From positions 558,001 to 622,000 of the forward strand of contig CBDAPV010000002.1 of assembly GCA_965198715.1 (NCBI GenBank): 64,000 bases of DNA, read 5' to 3'. The DNA is from RH-AL1 sp965198715 (GTDB lineage Bacteria > Pseudomonadota > Alphaproteobacteria > Rhizobiales > Beijerinckiaceae). The position numbers and the translations under genes are program-made. How positions within the stretch are numbered: position 1 is the first letter of the stretch; the number at the start of each line of letters is the position of its first letter. The notes under the pieces were generated by a model. It had not been told where the DNA came from. It saw only the letters and a list, made by a program, of their open reading frames with translations, and did not search any database. Positions 18,377 through 26,726 of the stretch are shown piece by piece.

Positions 18377-19849
18377 ATGACGTCGAGACGGCTAGCGATG
18401 TTGTCGGCACGGCGGCTCGCCGAGCGGATCCGCGCGCTCTTCGTTGAGGGCAGGATGCGCTTCCACAAGAAGCGCTACGTGCTCGGCGCAGGCGTCTCGA
18501 TCCTCGGCATCATCGGCTTGTCGAGCGCCTACTACATGCTGACGCCGACTGCCTACACAAGCAAGTGGACCTTGATCCTGCCCGGCTCCGGCTCCGGCGT
18601 CTCGTTCTCGGTCGAGTCGATTGGCCAAGCCTCGTCGTCCGCGGCGTCACCTTTTTCGTCCCCGTCGTTGAGCCCCAAGGTCATCTACAAGGAAATCGTG
18701 GGCGCCGACCAAGTTACAAATGCCGCCGCGCTGGCGATCCACATGGATCCGAGACTCTTCGGCAAGCCCCAGGTCAAGCTGATTGAAGAGACTGCTCTAA
18801 TGATATTTACTATAAACGGGCGCAGTCCTGAAGAAGCGCAGCGAAAAGCAGACGCTCTCATCGCCGCCTTCCAGCAGCAGCTGGATGCTTTGCGCCTGGA
18901 CGAGATCGACCGTCGGGCCGCGAGCGTGCGGGACACGATCAGGGGCTACCAGGACAGGCTGTCAATGGCGCGGGGCGCCGTCACCCGTCACCAGGCGGAG
19001 AGCGGGCTCGTCTCGATCGACCAGTTCGCCGAGACGGCGAAGCGTGTCGAGGAAATCCGCAGCAAACTTATCGAGACGCGCTCTTCGCTCGCCGATGTCG
19101 TCGCGCAACGCGACATCCTCGCGTCTAGACTCGGCCTCTCGCCGCGGAAGGCGGCGGCGGCGCTGGCACTCGCGGCGGATCCGGCCTTCGTCAAGGCAGT
19201 ATCGCAGCGTGGCGAGTCGGCGCTCAACGTCGCGAGCAAGCAGAAGCTCTATGGAAGCAAGAGCCCCAACCTCCTCAACGAGCGGGCGAGCTATCTCTCG
19301 GCTGACGCCATGGTACGGCAGCGCATGCAAGCTCTGGGGTTGAAGGCGCAGGACGAGGCGCTCCTGCTCGTCGTCAACGCCAAGGGTCGCGAGGAGCTAC
19401 TGGGAAAGCTCGTCTCGCTCGAAGCCCAGGCGGAAGGCCTCGCGAGCCAGACTGCGTCGCTCGATGGCTCCTTCAAGACAGAGAACGAGCGAGTCCACGC
19501 TCTCACGGGCGCAACCGCGAAGCTCGAGGATTTGAAGAAGAACCAGCTCGTGGCGGAAGCGATCTTCACGTCCGCCCTGGCCCGCATCGACACCACCAAG
19601 GCCGATCTCTACGCCTCCTACCCTATTGTCCAGACGCTGGCCGCTCCCGATCGCCCCACCGGCAGGAGCCAACCCAAACTCACCCTCGCGATCATAGCGA
19701 CTCTCGGCGGCTCGCTTCTCGCGGCAACGGCATGGACGCTCGCATGGATGCGGCAGATGTTCGTCTGGAAACGTTCGAGGAGAAGGTCGTCTTTTGGGCT
19801 ATCGTCGGTACCTGGGGCTTCTTCGCCGTTGGTGCCCTCTACCTGCTAG
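18377..19849 (+). CDS. GumC/Wzz-like polysaccharide co-polymerase
   Basis: A 490-residue inner-membrane chain-length or export protein. It has one N-terminal transmembrane helix (about residues 36-55, LGAGVSILGIIGLSSAYYML) and a Wzz periplasmic domain (SKWTLILPGSGSG). A long coiled-coil region (150-400) with many Arg/Glu heptads follows, then a second membrane helix near 435-455. There is no cytoplasmic tyrosine kinase (BY-kinase) domain, and no separate kinase gene is present in the cluster. The last 40 residues overlap the polymerase gene by 118 nt in another frame, which is unusually long. The 133-bp gap before it holds no recognisable site. Confidence 0.85.
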   Translation: MTSRRLAMLSARRLAERIRALFVEGRMRFHKKRYVLGAGVSILGIIGLSSAYYMLTPTAYTSKWTLILPGSGSGVSFSVESIGQASSSAASPFSSPSLSPKVIYKEIVGADQVTNAAALAIHMDPRLFGKPQVKLIEETALMIFTINGRSPEEAQRKADALIAAFQQQLDALRLDEIDRRAASVRDTIRGYQDRLSMARGAVTRHQAESGLVSIDQFAETAKRVEEIRSKLIETRSSLADVVAQRDILASRLGLSPRKAAAALALAADPAFVKAVSQRGESALNVASKQKLYGSKSPNLLNERASYLSADAMVRQRMQALGLKAQDEALLLVVNAKGREELLGKLVSLEAQAEGLASQTASLDGSFKTENERVHALTGATAKLEDLKKNQLVAEAIFTSALARIDTTKADLYASYPIVQTLAAPDRPTGRSQPKLTLAIIATLGGSLLAATAWTLAWMRQMFVWKRSRRRSSFGLSSVPGASSPLVPSTC

Positions 19850-21066
19850 CGCCCGCGCTCGGCTGGTGCCTGGCTTTCTTGGCACTGCGCCGCTACGTCG
19901 GCCTCAGTCCTGAGCGCTGTCACGACCGCGTTCCGCTCGGTGTGATCATCTGGTGGCTCGCGATGGCGGCCATGCTCGGCGCCTTGATCATCGCTCATCT
20001 CGCCTACGACCTCGGCAGCGGCAGTATGCTCAAATCTTCGATCGGGTGGGCCAAAGGCTGGGCGCTGATGGCGGTCTTCCCGTGGATCGGGGCGATGCTG
20101 CGCATTAAGGCATCCGTCATCTATCGCGCTACCAACGTACTCGCGGCGCAGACTTTGGTGCTCATCCCGCTTTTCGTGGGTGCCGCATTCGCACACCTGC
20201 CGCATCCGCTATTCATCTCGCCGCTGCAGGCCATCGGCGGCCCCGGACCCGAATTCTTTGCCGTGTCGCTCTATTCGATCGACGACACCAACGGGATGTT
20301 GCGTTGGGAGTTCTTTGCGCCGTGGGCGCCGGCGGCCGCCTTCGTCGCCAACATCAGCTTCGTCTTTGCGCTCTACGATCGTCGGCGGACATGGAAGATC
20401 GTCGGCATCGTCTCGAGCGTCGCCATCTGCGTCCTCAGTCAGTCGCGGCTCGGCTTGCTCGTCCTCCCGGGCGTGCTCCTGATCGGCTGCGTCCTGAGCA
20501 ATCTTACGCGCACGGTCACGGCGGCGGGTGCCGCGGCGGTCTTCACGCTCGGAATGCTGAACCTGACCCATCTGTCCGCGGCGCTGACGAGCTTCAGCGA
20601 CGGCTTCAACGGTGCGCGAGCGGCTTCTACGCGCGTGCGCGCGCTCCTGAGGGCGATCGCGCTGCAACGATGGCGTGACGAGTCGCCGATCTATGGGCAC
20701 GGCATTGTTGAGAAGGGACCTCACCTCGTCGAGCACATGCCGATTGGCTCGCACCATTCCTGGTACGGCCTCCTGTTCGTCAAAGGCGCGATCGGGTTCG
20801 GCGCGCTGGCGGTTCCGCTGGCCTGGAGCTGGATCGAGCTCATCGTGAAGGCGCAGCGCGATCGCGTCGCCCGCTGCGCGCTCGGCGTCGTCATCGTCAT
20901 CACGTTCTACACATTCGGAGAGAACCTCGAGATCCTCACCTACCTGTTCTGGCCTGGGCTTATCGTCGTGGGCATCGCCATGCGACGTCGCGTGGTCAGT
21001 CCCTACGCATCGTTCATGATGGGCGCATCGCTGACAGATGAGCGGCCATGGCAATATGCGGCGTGA
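19732..21066 (+). CDS. O-antigen ligase/polymerase-like membrane protein (Wzy-type)
   Basis: A 444-residue protein with 10-12 hydrophobic helices and one larger periplasmic loop before the last helices. That loop contains IYGHGIVEKGPHLVEHMPIGSHHSWYGLLFVKGAIG, shown here as the pattern 'GHG...GSHHSWYG'. This is the 'G-G-x-H-x-x-x-x-x--G--G' signature of the WaaL/Wzy family. It should polymerise lipid-linked repeat units in the periplasm. The start lies inside the preceding Wzz-like gene; ATG 19744 is an alternative. Whether it acts as a ligase or a polymerase cannot be told from sequence, but the cluster context favours polymerase. Confidence 0.8.
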   Translation: MDARMDAADVRLETFEEKVVFWAIVGTWGFFAVGALYLLAPALGWCLAFLALRRYVGLSPERCHDRVPLGVIIWWLAMAAMLGALIIAHLAYDLGSGSMLKSSIGWAKGWALMAVFPWIGAMLRIKASVIYRATNVLAAQTLVLIPLFVGAAFAHLPHPLFISPLQAIGGPGPEFFAVSLYSIDDTNGMLRWEFFAPWAPAAAFVANISFVFALYDRRRTWKIVGIVSSVAICVLSQSRLGLLVLPGVLLIGCVLSNLTRTVTAAGAAAVFTLGMLNLTHLSAALTSFSDGFNGARAASTRVRALLRAIALQRWRDESPIYGHGIVEKGPHLVEHMPIGSHHSWYGLLFVKGAIGFGALAVPLAWSWIELIVKAQRDRVARCALGVVIVITFYTFGENLEILTYLFWPGLIVVGIAMRRRVVSPYASFMMGASLTDERPWQYAA

Positions 21067-21148
21067 GGCGGTTTGCAAAATGGAAGTCGCCGCCGTCGTG
21101 ATTGAAGGCGGCGCGAGTGCGGCCCCGAGACGAGCCTTGTTCCCGATG

Positions 21149-21164
21149 TGGCATGACAATCGCC
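21149..21164 (+). promoter_or_regulatory. Sigma-54 promoter-like site for wzx-GT2
   Basis: TGGCATGACAATCGCC keeps GG-N10-GC, and the TGGCATG half is nearly perfect. It lies 33 nt before the ATG at 21196, the same distance as the other three sites, in the 129-bp gap after the polymerase gene. Confidence 0.55.
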
Positions 21165-21195
21165 GGCATCGGGATCAGGGCGCGACCAAGGCGGG

Positions 21196-22500
21196 ATGGT
21201 TGACTTGAAAACATATGTTCGTCGCTGCTTTAGAAAAATCAGGAGCTTAATCGCCAATCCGATCATTTACGGGTCTGCATTCCTGAGTATCGCGGAGCTC
21301 GGCAATCGCCTCTCGCGCATCGTGACAGCCATCGTGCTAGCGCGCGCGCTTTCGCCGCTTCAGTTCGGCACAATCTCGCTCGTGTTGGCGATCTTCGAGC
21401 TGGTCCGCATGTTCGTCCACAACGGGATCGGAGCCCGCATCGTGCAGGCCGAGGAGCATGAGCTCGGTGCCGTCTGCACCGGCGCCATGCGGGTCAACTG
21501 GACCGTAGGCCTGGCTATGTGCGCGGTGCAGTCGGCGCTGGCCTATCCGCTCCAGCACCTCTTCGGGCAGCCGATCGCCGAGCTGCTGATCGCTCTCTCT
21601 GTCGTCCACGTGATCTATCCGATCGGCATGGTGCACGCTTCGCTCGCGCAGCGATTCGGCCGCTTCGGGACTTTAGCCTTCCTCACCTTCCTGCAGATCA
21701 CCGGCGACAATCTGTTGACAGCCGCTTTCGCCTACGAGGGCTTGGCATCATGGGCCGTGGTGCTACCGCGTGTGGTGGTGGCGATCGTCTGGGTGGTGAT
21801 CGCCAGAAGGGTCGTGCGCTGGAGTGCGTTCGCTCCGCTTTCCGCCTCGATGCTGCGTGATATCCTGCACTTCACCTTCAACGTCTTCGCCTCGGAGATG
21901 TTGTTTACCTTGCGTAATCAGGGCGACAAGCTGATCGTCGGCAAGCTTCTCGGGATCGAGGCGTTCAGCGTCTACGCGTTCGCGGCCAACGCCGGATCGG
22001 GCATCGCGACGAGCCTCGTCAACACGCTCGGAACAGCAGTGCTTCCCTTCCTTTGCGGCCACGGCGGCGCGTCCAACGACGTTCGCCGCCGTTTCGACAT
22101 CTCCCTGATCGGCCTGACGCTGGTGGTCGGGCCGATCATCGTGGCGCAAGTTGTGCTCGCGCCGTGGTACGTGCCTCTGGTGTTCGGCAAGCAGTGGGTA
22201 CCCGCGGTCCCCGCGCTAAGTATCGCCTGCCTCGGCGCGATCGCTCGGCCCTTGATGATCGTCACGCAGCAGGTCTTGCGCGCAACGGGCCAAGTCAAGC
22301 GTGAGCTGGAAATCTCGCGCTGGTCGACTTTCTTCTTTTTCGCGGCCCTCGCGGTCGGTCTCCCCTTTGGCATTCTCGGCATTCTGAGCGCGACGGCTGT
22401 CGCAACGGTGCTTCCGGCTATCGCCTTTGCCATCCTCGTCCGGCGGGAGATCACCGTCCCGGATGCGACCCGCCACATCATCATCGAGGCCTGTGCATGA
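21196..22500 (+). CDS. Wzx-type polysaccharide flippase
   Basis: A 434-residue MOP-superfamily transporter with about 12 hydrophobic helices. Typical features are GSAFLSIAELGNRLSRIVTAIVLARALSPLQFG at the first two helices (pattern 'LaRaLsP-qfG') and LRNQGDKLIVGKLLGIEAFSVYAFA in the middle. It should flip undecaprenyl-linked repeat units from cytoplasm to periplasm for the polymerase at 19732. The stop overlaps the next ATG (ATGA). It may be transcribed from its own sigma-54-like promoter. Confidence 0.9.
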   Translation: MVDLKTYVRRCFRKIRSLIANPIIYGSAFLSIAELGNRLSRIVTAIVLARALSPLQFGTISLVLAIFELVRMFVHNGIGARIVQAEEHELGAVCTGAMRVNWTVGLAMCAVQSALAYPLQHLFGQPIAELLIALSVVHVIYPIGMVHASLAQRFGRFGTLAFLTFLQITGDNLLTAAFAYEGLASWAVVLPRVVVAIVWVVIARRVVRWSAFAPLSASMLRDILHFTFNVFASEMLFTLRNQGDKLIVGKLLGIEAFSVYAFAANAGSGIATSLVNTLGTAVLPFLCGHGGASNDVRRRFDISLIGLTLVVGPIIVAQVVLAPWYVPLVFGKQWVPAVPALSIACLGAIARPLMIVTQQVLRATGQVKRELEISRWSTFFFFAALAVGLPFGILGILSATAVATVLPAIAFAILVRREITVPDATRHIIIEACA

Positions 22501-23471
22501 GCGCACCCGTCGTGTCCGTCATCGTCCCGGCCTACAACGCAGCGGCCACCTTGCCGAGGACGCTCGAGAGCGTCCGGCGGCAAACCTTCGCCGATTACGA
22601 GATCATCGTCATCGACGATGGATCAAGCGACGCGACGATGGTCGAGGTGGCCGAGATCGCATCGATCGACCCGCGGGTGCTCGTCATTCGGCAATCCAAC
22701 GCCGGTGTCGCATCCGCGCGCAACTCTGGGATCGCGCAGGCGCGAGGGCGATTCCTCGCCTTCCTCGACGCCGACGACACCTGGGACCAGAACCATCTCG
22801 AGATCCACGTCGCACGATTTGCGCAAGACCCGAGCCTTGCCGTCTCGTTTTCCGCGACCCGTTACATCGACGGCGCGGATCGCTTCCTCGGCCGGACCAC
22901 GACGCCCCAGGTCGCCTACACGACGGCAGAACTCCTGGCCACGAGCCCCTGCACGACAGCCTCCGCGATCGTCGTGAGGACGGAGGTGGTTGTCATGACT
23001 GGTGGTTTCAACGACCGCATGCGCCTTGGTGCGGAAGACCAGGAGTGGCTGGTGAGGATTCGCTCTCGCGGGTTTATTGTCTCTGGGACGTCGGCGGCCT
23101 GGGTGTCCTATCGAGCAGATCAGGAAGGGCTTTCGTCCCACCTCGAGCGAATGCTTGAGGGATATCGGCAAATGCTGGCAATCGTATGGACTTACGAACC
23201 TGAGCTGGTGGACCGCCTCGGCCCGCTGTTCGAAGCGCGGATGAGCCGATACCTTGCCCGCTGCGCGTTGGAACGAGGACGTTGTGCCGAGATGGCCAGG
23301 GCCTTTCTCCGACGTGCGTTGATGACATGTCCTGGGCTCCTCTTAGACGAGCCGCGCCATACTTTTTCCGTGCTGGCGCAAAGTCTCTTTCCTGTCGTTG
23401 GTCGAGCCGCCGCCACCTTGCGGCGGCGGCAATGCCCCGGCATACCGGCAGCGTCAAGACTCGATCTTTAG
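22497..23471 (+). CDS. Glycosyltransferase family 2
   Basis: A 324-residue GT2 translationally coupled to wzx. Motifs are VSVIVPAYNAAATLPRTL, YEIIVIDDGSSDAT, GVASARNSGIAQARG, FLDADDTWDQNH and GAEDQEWLVRI. It is a paralogue of the GT2 at 16251. It probably adds one sugar of the repeat unit. Its last 18 nt overlap the 3' end of the convergent Hpt gene. Confidence 0.9.
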   Translation: MSAPVVSVIVPAYNAAATLPRTLESVRRQTFADYEIIVIDDGSSDATMVEVAEIASIDPRVLVIRQSNAGVASARNSGIAQARGRFLAFLDADDTWDQNHLEIHVARFAQDPSLAVSFSATRYIDGADRFLGRTTTPQVAYTTAELLATSPCTTASAIVVRTEVVVMTGGFNDRMRLGAEDQEWLVRIRSRGFIVSGTSAAWVSYRADQEGLSSHLERMLEGYRQMLAIVWTYEPELVDRLGPLFEARMSRYLARCALERGRCAEMARAFLRRALMTCPGLLLDEPRHTFSVLAQSLFPVVGRAAATLRRRQCPGIPAASRLDL

Positions 23472-23825
23472 GGCTTCCATCGTCGCCAGAACTAGAAGCC
23501 TGCATCGCCCTAACTTGCTCAAGGCCTCTTTGAAGCTTGCGCCGTTCTGGCAAGCAGTCTCCAAACTCCGGCATACTTCCGCCATGGAATGGAAGCCGAG
23601 TAGGCCAGCCTCGCTGATCAGAATGTGAGCGCGACGCGCGACTTCCTTGCGTCCGCATTCGGCCAACGCAAGGGCGCTGAACTCGTTGTGCAGCGCCGTT
23701 TCGAGCTTGGCGAGAAGCGCCCGCATGTCCTCCGCGCCGAAAAGATTCAAGCTTTCAGAAAAAGCAGATTGGTCAAGCGCTTGCGGCTCTGCGAAATCTT
23801 CGCTTCTTGATTCGGGACGTCCCAA
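23454..23825 (-). CDS. Hpt (histidine phosphotransfer) domain-like protein
   Basis: A 123-residue all-helical protein. ARRAHILISEAGLLGFHSMAEVCRSLE corresponds to the Hpt signature 'aH-LKG-a---G---l---c--lE'. The phospho-accepting His is kept, but the Lys-Gly after it is Ile-Ser. It stands next to the sigma-54 response regulator at 24087, divergently, so it could pass phosphate to that regulator or buffer it. No histidine kinase is encoded in the window. The Hpt assignment rests on pattern only. Confidence 0.6.
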   Translation of the reverse strand: MGRPESRSEDFAEPQALDQSAFSESLNLFGAEDMRALLAKLETALHNEFSALALAECGRKEVARRAHILISEAGLLGFHSMAEVCRSLETACQNGASFKEALSKLGRCRLLVLATMEALKIES

Positions 23826-24086
23826 GGGCTACTTCTATCCTATCATAGGTTATTGCCTCGCCCCGCGCATAATAATATTTAAATAAGCGATTACAACTAG
23901 AATATTACTTTATACCTGAACTTTCGGTCAAAGCTTGTGCATCACACGAAGGGACTAGCCATTTGGCATATCCATTCTGCTTCCCCACACGTACGCTAGA
24001 CGAAGGCTATATTGTCATTTTAATGGTTTGGTAATCTTTCAATGATCTTTTTGCAAGGCAATTTGGAAGAGAGAGCTGAGGACAAT

Positions 24087-25517
24087 ATGAAAATCGTGGT
24101 CGCCGAGGATGTTCCCTCCGCTCTGCGCTTTTGCGAAGCCGGCTTGATTCGCGCTGGGCATGAAGTGCTGAAAGCGGAGACCGGCGCGTCTGCCGAAGCC
24201 TTAATCGGCGAGCAGTCTCCGGATCTCGCCTTGATCGATCTCACGTTACCTGACGTCTCCGGCCTGGATCTCATCGCGAAGTTGGCGGGACGGCCGAACA
24301 GCTGCCCGATCATCGTGATTACCGGCGATGGCTCGGTCAAAACGGCCGTTGATGCGATGCGGCGGGGCGCGCGCGACTTCATCGTCAAGCCTTATCGGGT
24401 GGAACGTTTGATCGAGGCGGTCGAGGCGATCGAGGTGGTCGCGAAGGATCGCCGTACGCGATCGCCGGTGTCTCTCTCCGCCCCCAATCCGATTTGTCGC
24501 GGCGACAGCGACTTCGAAGGCTTTATCGGTGCTTCCGAGCAGATGAAGAGCATCTATCGGATGCTGCGAGCGGTCGGACCCTCCACTGCCCCCATCTTCA
24601 TTACGGGCGAGAGTGGGACCGGCAAGGAACTCGCCGCGGAAGCGGCCCATTCCTTGAGCTATCGCCGAGGTGGCCCTTTCGTCGCAATCAACTGCAGCGC
24701 AATCCCCAAGGATCTTGTCGAGAGCGAACTCTTCGGCCACGTAAAAGGAAGTTTCACGGGTGCCGTCTCAGACCGGGACGGAGCTTGCCGGCAGGCCCAT
24801 GGGGGAACTTTGTTCCTCGATGAGATCTGCGAGATGCCGACCGACCTGCAATCGAAGATGCTGCGCTTTCTTCAATCGGGAACAATCAGGCCCGTCGGGT
24901 CGACCCGCACCGAAAAGGTCGACGTACGAATTGTTTGCGCGACCAACAAGGATCCTAATCAAGAGGTGAGGAGCGGACGATTTCGCGCCGATCTGTTCTA
25001 CAGGCTCCATGTCGTCCGGGTCAGCCTGCCTCCACTCCGCGAAAGAGGTGACGACGTCCTGCTCCTGGCGGAAGCCTTCATCAAGAAGTACGCCGCCGAT
25101 GAGTCGAAAGCCTTCCGAGATCTAGATCAAGCTGCCAAGCGCTTCATCCGGGAAGCCACTTGGCCTGGAAACGTGAGGCAGCTTCAAAACGTCATCAGAC
25201 GCGCAATCGTCATGTATTCCGGCAACGAGATCTGCGCCGAAATGCTGGAAGACGCCGGCAGCACCATGGCGGAGTCTCCGCAGGCTAGCCATACAAGCCT
25301 CGATGCGCGAGATGTGAGTCGAATGCCACTTGGAGCTGAATGGAGAAAAGCAAGCGACATCGTTGAACTCGCGATCGTCGAGAAGTCGGCAATCGAGCGC
25401 GCAGTAGCGCTTTGTGACGGAAGCTTTTCGAAAGCAGCAGGTTATCTAGGTGTAAGCCCATCGACCCTTTACAGGAAGAGATCGGAATGGTCCTTGCAGA
25501 GCTTGGCTTGTCAATAG
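24087..25517 (+). CDS. NtrC-family sigma-54-dependent response regulator
   Basis: A 476-residue three-domain regulator. Receiver 1-115: VVAED acidic pocket, the phosphoacceptor Asp in LALIDLTLPDVSG, Thr in VITGDGS and Lys in FIVKPY. AAA+ domain about 155-390: Walker A GESGTGKE, Walker B GTLFLDEI, and GSFTGA, a variant of the GAFTGA loop that touches sigma-54. The C-terminal HTH is of Fis type: AVALCDGSFSKAAGYLGVSPSTLYRK. I chose ATG 24087 (GAGG upstream) over 24042. It most likely activates the sigma-54-like promoters upstream in the polysaccharide cluster. The cognate kinase is not in the window. Confidence 0.9.
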   Translation: MKIVVAEDVPSALRFCEAGLIRAGHEVLKAETGASAEALIGEQSPDLALIDLTLPDVSGLDLIAKLAGRPNSCPIIVITGDGSVKTAVDAMRRGARDFIVKPYRVERLIEAVEAIEVVAKDRRTRSPVSLSAPNPICRGDSDFEGFIGASEQMKSIYRMLRAVGPSTAPIFITGESGTGKELAAEAAHSLSYRRGGPFVAINCSAIPKDLVESELFGHVKGSFTGAVSDRDGACRQAHGGTLFLDEICEMPTDLQSKMLRFLQSGTIRPVGSTRTEKVDVRIVCATNKDPNQEVRSGRFRADLFYRLHVVRVSLPPLRERGDDVLLLAEAFIKKYAADESKAFRDLDQAAKRFIREATWPGNVRQLQNVIRRAIVMYSGNEICAEMLEDAGSTMAESPQASHTSLDARDVSRMPLGAEWRKASDIVELAIVEKSAIERAVALCDGSFSKAAGYLGVSPSTLYRKRSEWSLQSLACQ

Positions 25518-25572
25518 GCCTTTCCTGCGGCTTCTGACGTCTTCAAAAGGAAGCTTACGAACCACGAGGTAG

Positions 25573-25839
25573 ATGATGAAAGATACAAGATGCTCAGCTA
25601 GTGTCGGATGTGCTAGCGACATCGAGGACAGGGGTCGTAGCGAAGCTGTTTATCTACTCAAGACGTTATTGAGCAGACAAATCGGTGCCGCGACGAGCGT
25701 CGCTGACGGACGCCGATCTATCTTCGCGTTGGCGTCTGAAGCGCTCCCAAGAAGATGGGACGGGAGCGTCGATGCGCTTGGGCTGGCGCAATGGGCAGCG
25801 TTGGATCTCTACGAGAGCGAGTCGCACGCTATGAATTAG
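25573..25839 (+). CDS. Small hypothetical protein, 88 aa
   Basis: Not recognised. A mixed helical protein with Cys at residues 7 and 13 and a C-terminal acidic patch (DLYESESHAMN). A plausible SD (GAGG) lies 5 nt before the first of two adjacent ATGs. It follows the response regulator by 55 bp and may be co-transcribed. It ends at the border of the IS1380 remnant, so the true C-terminus could have been cut by that insertion. Confidence 0.45.
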   Translation: MMKDTRCSASVGCASDIEDRGRSEAVYLLKTLLSRQIGAATSVADGRRSIFALASEALPRRWDGSVDALGLAQWAALDLYESESHAMN

Positions 25840-26467
25840 CAGTACGCTGGACGCAGGAGGAGGGCGGCCGGAAGGCTCCGATCGGTATCGTAGACGTGGA
25901 CCGATAGAAAGCAGCGCTCGTCGTAAAGTCTGGTGAACAGCAAAAGCTGTTGGTGGTCATTAACGACGTCGCAGGTGTCCCTCGTTTCAAGCCCGAGGGC
26001 ATTCTGATATCTAGCGTCACCGAGTGCGGCGGCCTCGGAAAGGAGTTTGTTCAGGCATCGACCAGCGCATAGGTCAGGCGGATCACGTTGCGAAGGCGAG
26101 GGGCGTTCTCGAGCCGCGACAGGGTAGGCTGCAAGCAAAGATCGCTGCCGCTGTCCGGCAGCCGCCTGCAGGCCAGCTTGAACGCCGGATCGCGACGCAG
26201 GTGGTCGAGGTCGTCGGCGTCCTCGTAGCCCATGGCGATGGCGAAGATGCGCGCGCGGATCATGTCGGCGAGCGTGTGCGTGACCCGCGCCGGATCGCGG
26301 CGATCGGGTACGAGGCGGGCGAGGCGCGCGACGATCCCGAGCTGCTCGGCCATAGCCAGCAGCATCACGCCGCCGTCGGAGGTCAGCCGACCGCCGTCGA
26401 AATCGGCTGTGATCTTCCGCCCTTGGGCGGCTGGAAACGCGAACGGCGTCATCGTATCGTGGGTCAT
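25836..26467 (-). pseudogene. IS1380-family transposase, truncated and frameshifted
   Basis: From ATG 26467 the minus strand encodes the IS1380 transposase N-terminus: FPAAQGRKITADFDGGRL, TSDGGVMLLA, ARIFAIAMGYEDADDLDHLR and PTLSRLENAP. It breaks at 26051. The protein resumes in another frame as DTCDVVNDHQQLLLF, YDERCFLSVHVYDTD and LPAALLLRP, then stops at 25836. At least two frameshifts and a missing two-thirds make it dead. No second IS end was found on the far side. Confidence 0.8.
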
Positions 26468-26726
26468 GGCGGGCGTGGCCAGTGCGACGATGCGCGAATG
26501 CTTGGTCTCGACACCCAAAATACCCAACAACAGCTTAGACCATGCCCGTTAGCCTCTCTTGCACCGGTCTGTGGATAAAGACGGGTTAGCTTGGCCTAAA
26601 AGCAGCAACTTTGTGGTACGGCTTTGCCCAGGGATCGATCGTCGAGGCAAGCAGTATGACGCCTGCCAAACAGAGGCCGATGCACCCGCCAAGCGCCTCG
26701 ACGCTTGTCTATATTTAGATTTATAT

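Noticed and set aside
23960..23985. Possible sigma-54 site (TGGCATATCCATTCTGC) before the response regulator
   Set aside because: GG and GC are 12 nt apart instead of 10, and it lies about 100 bp from the start; spacing is strict for this sigma factor.
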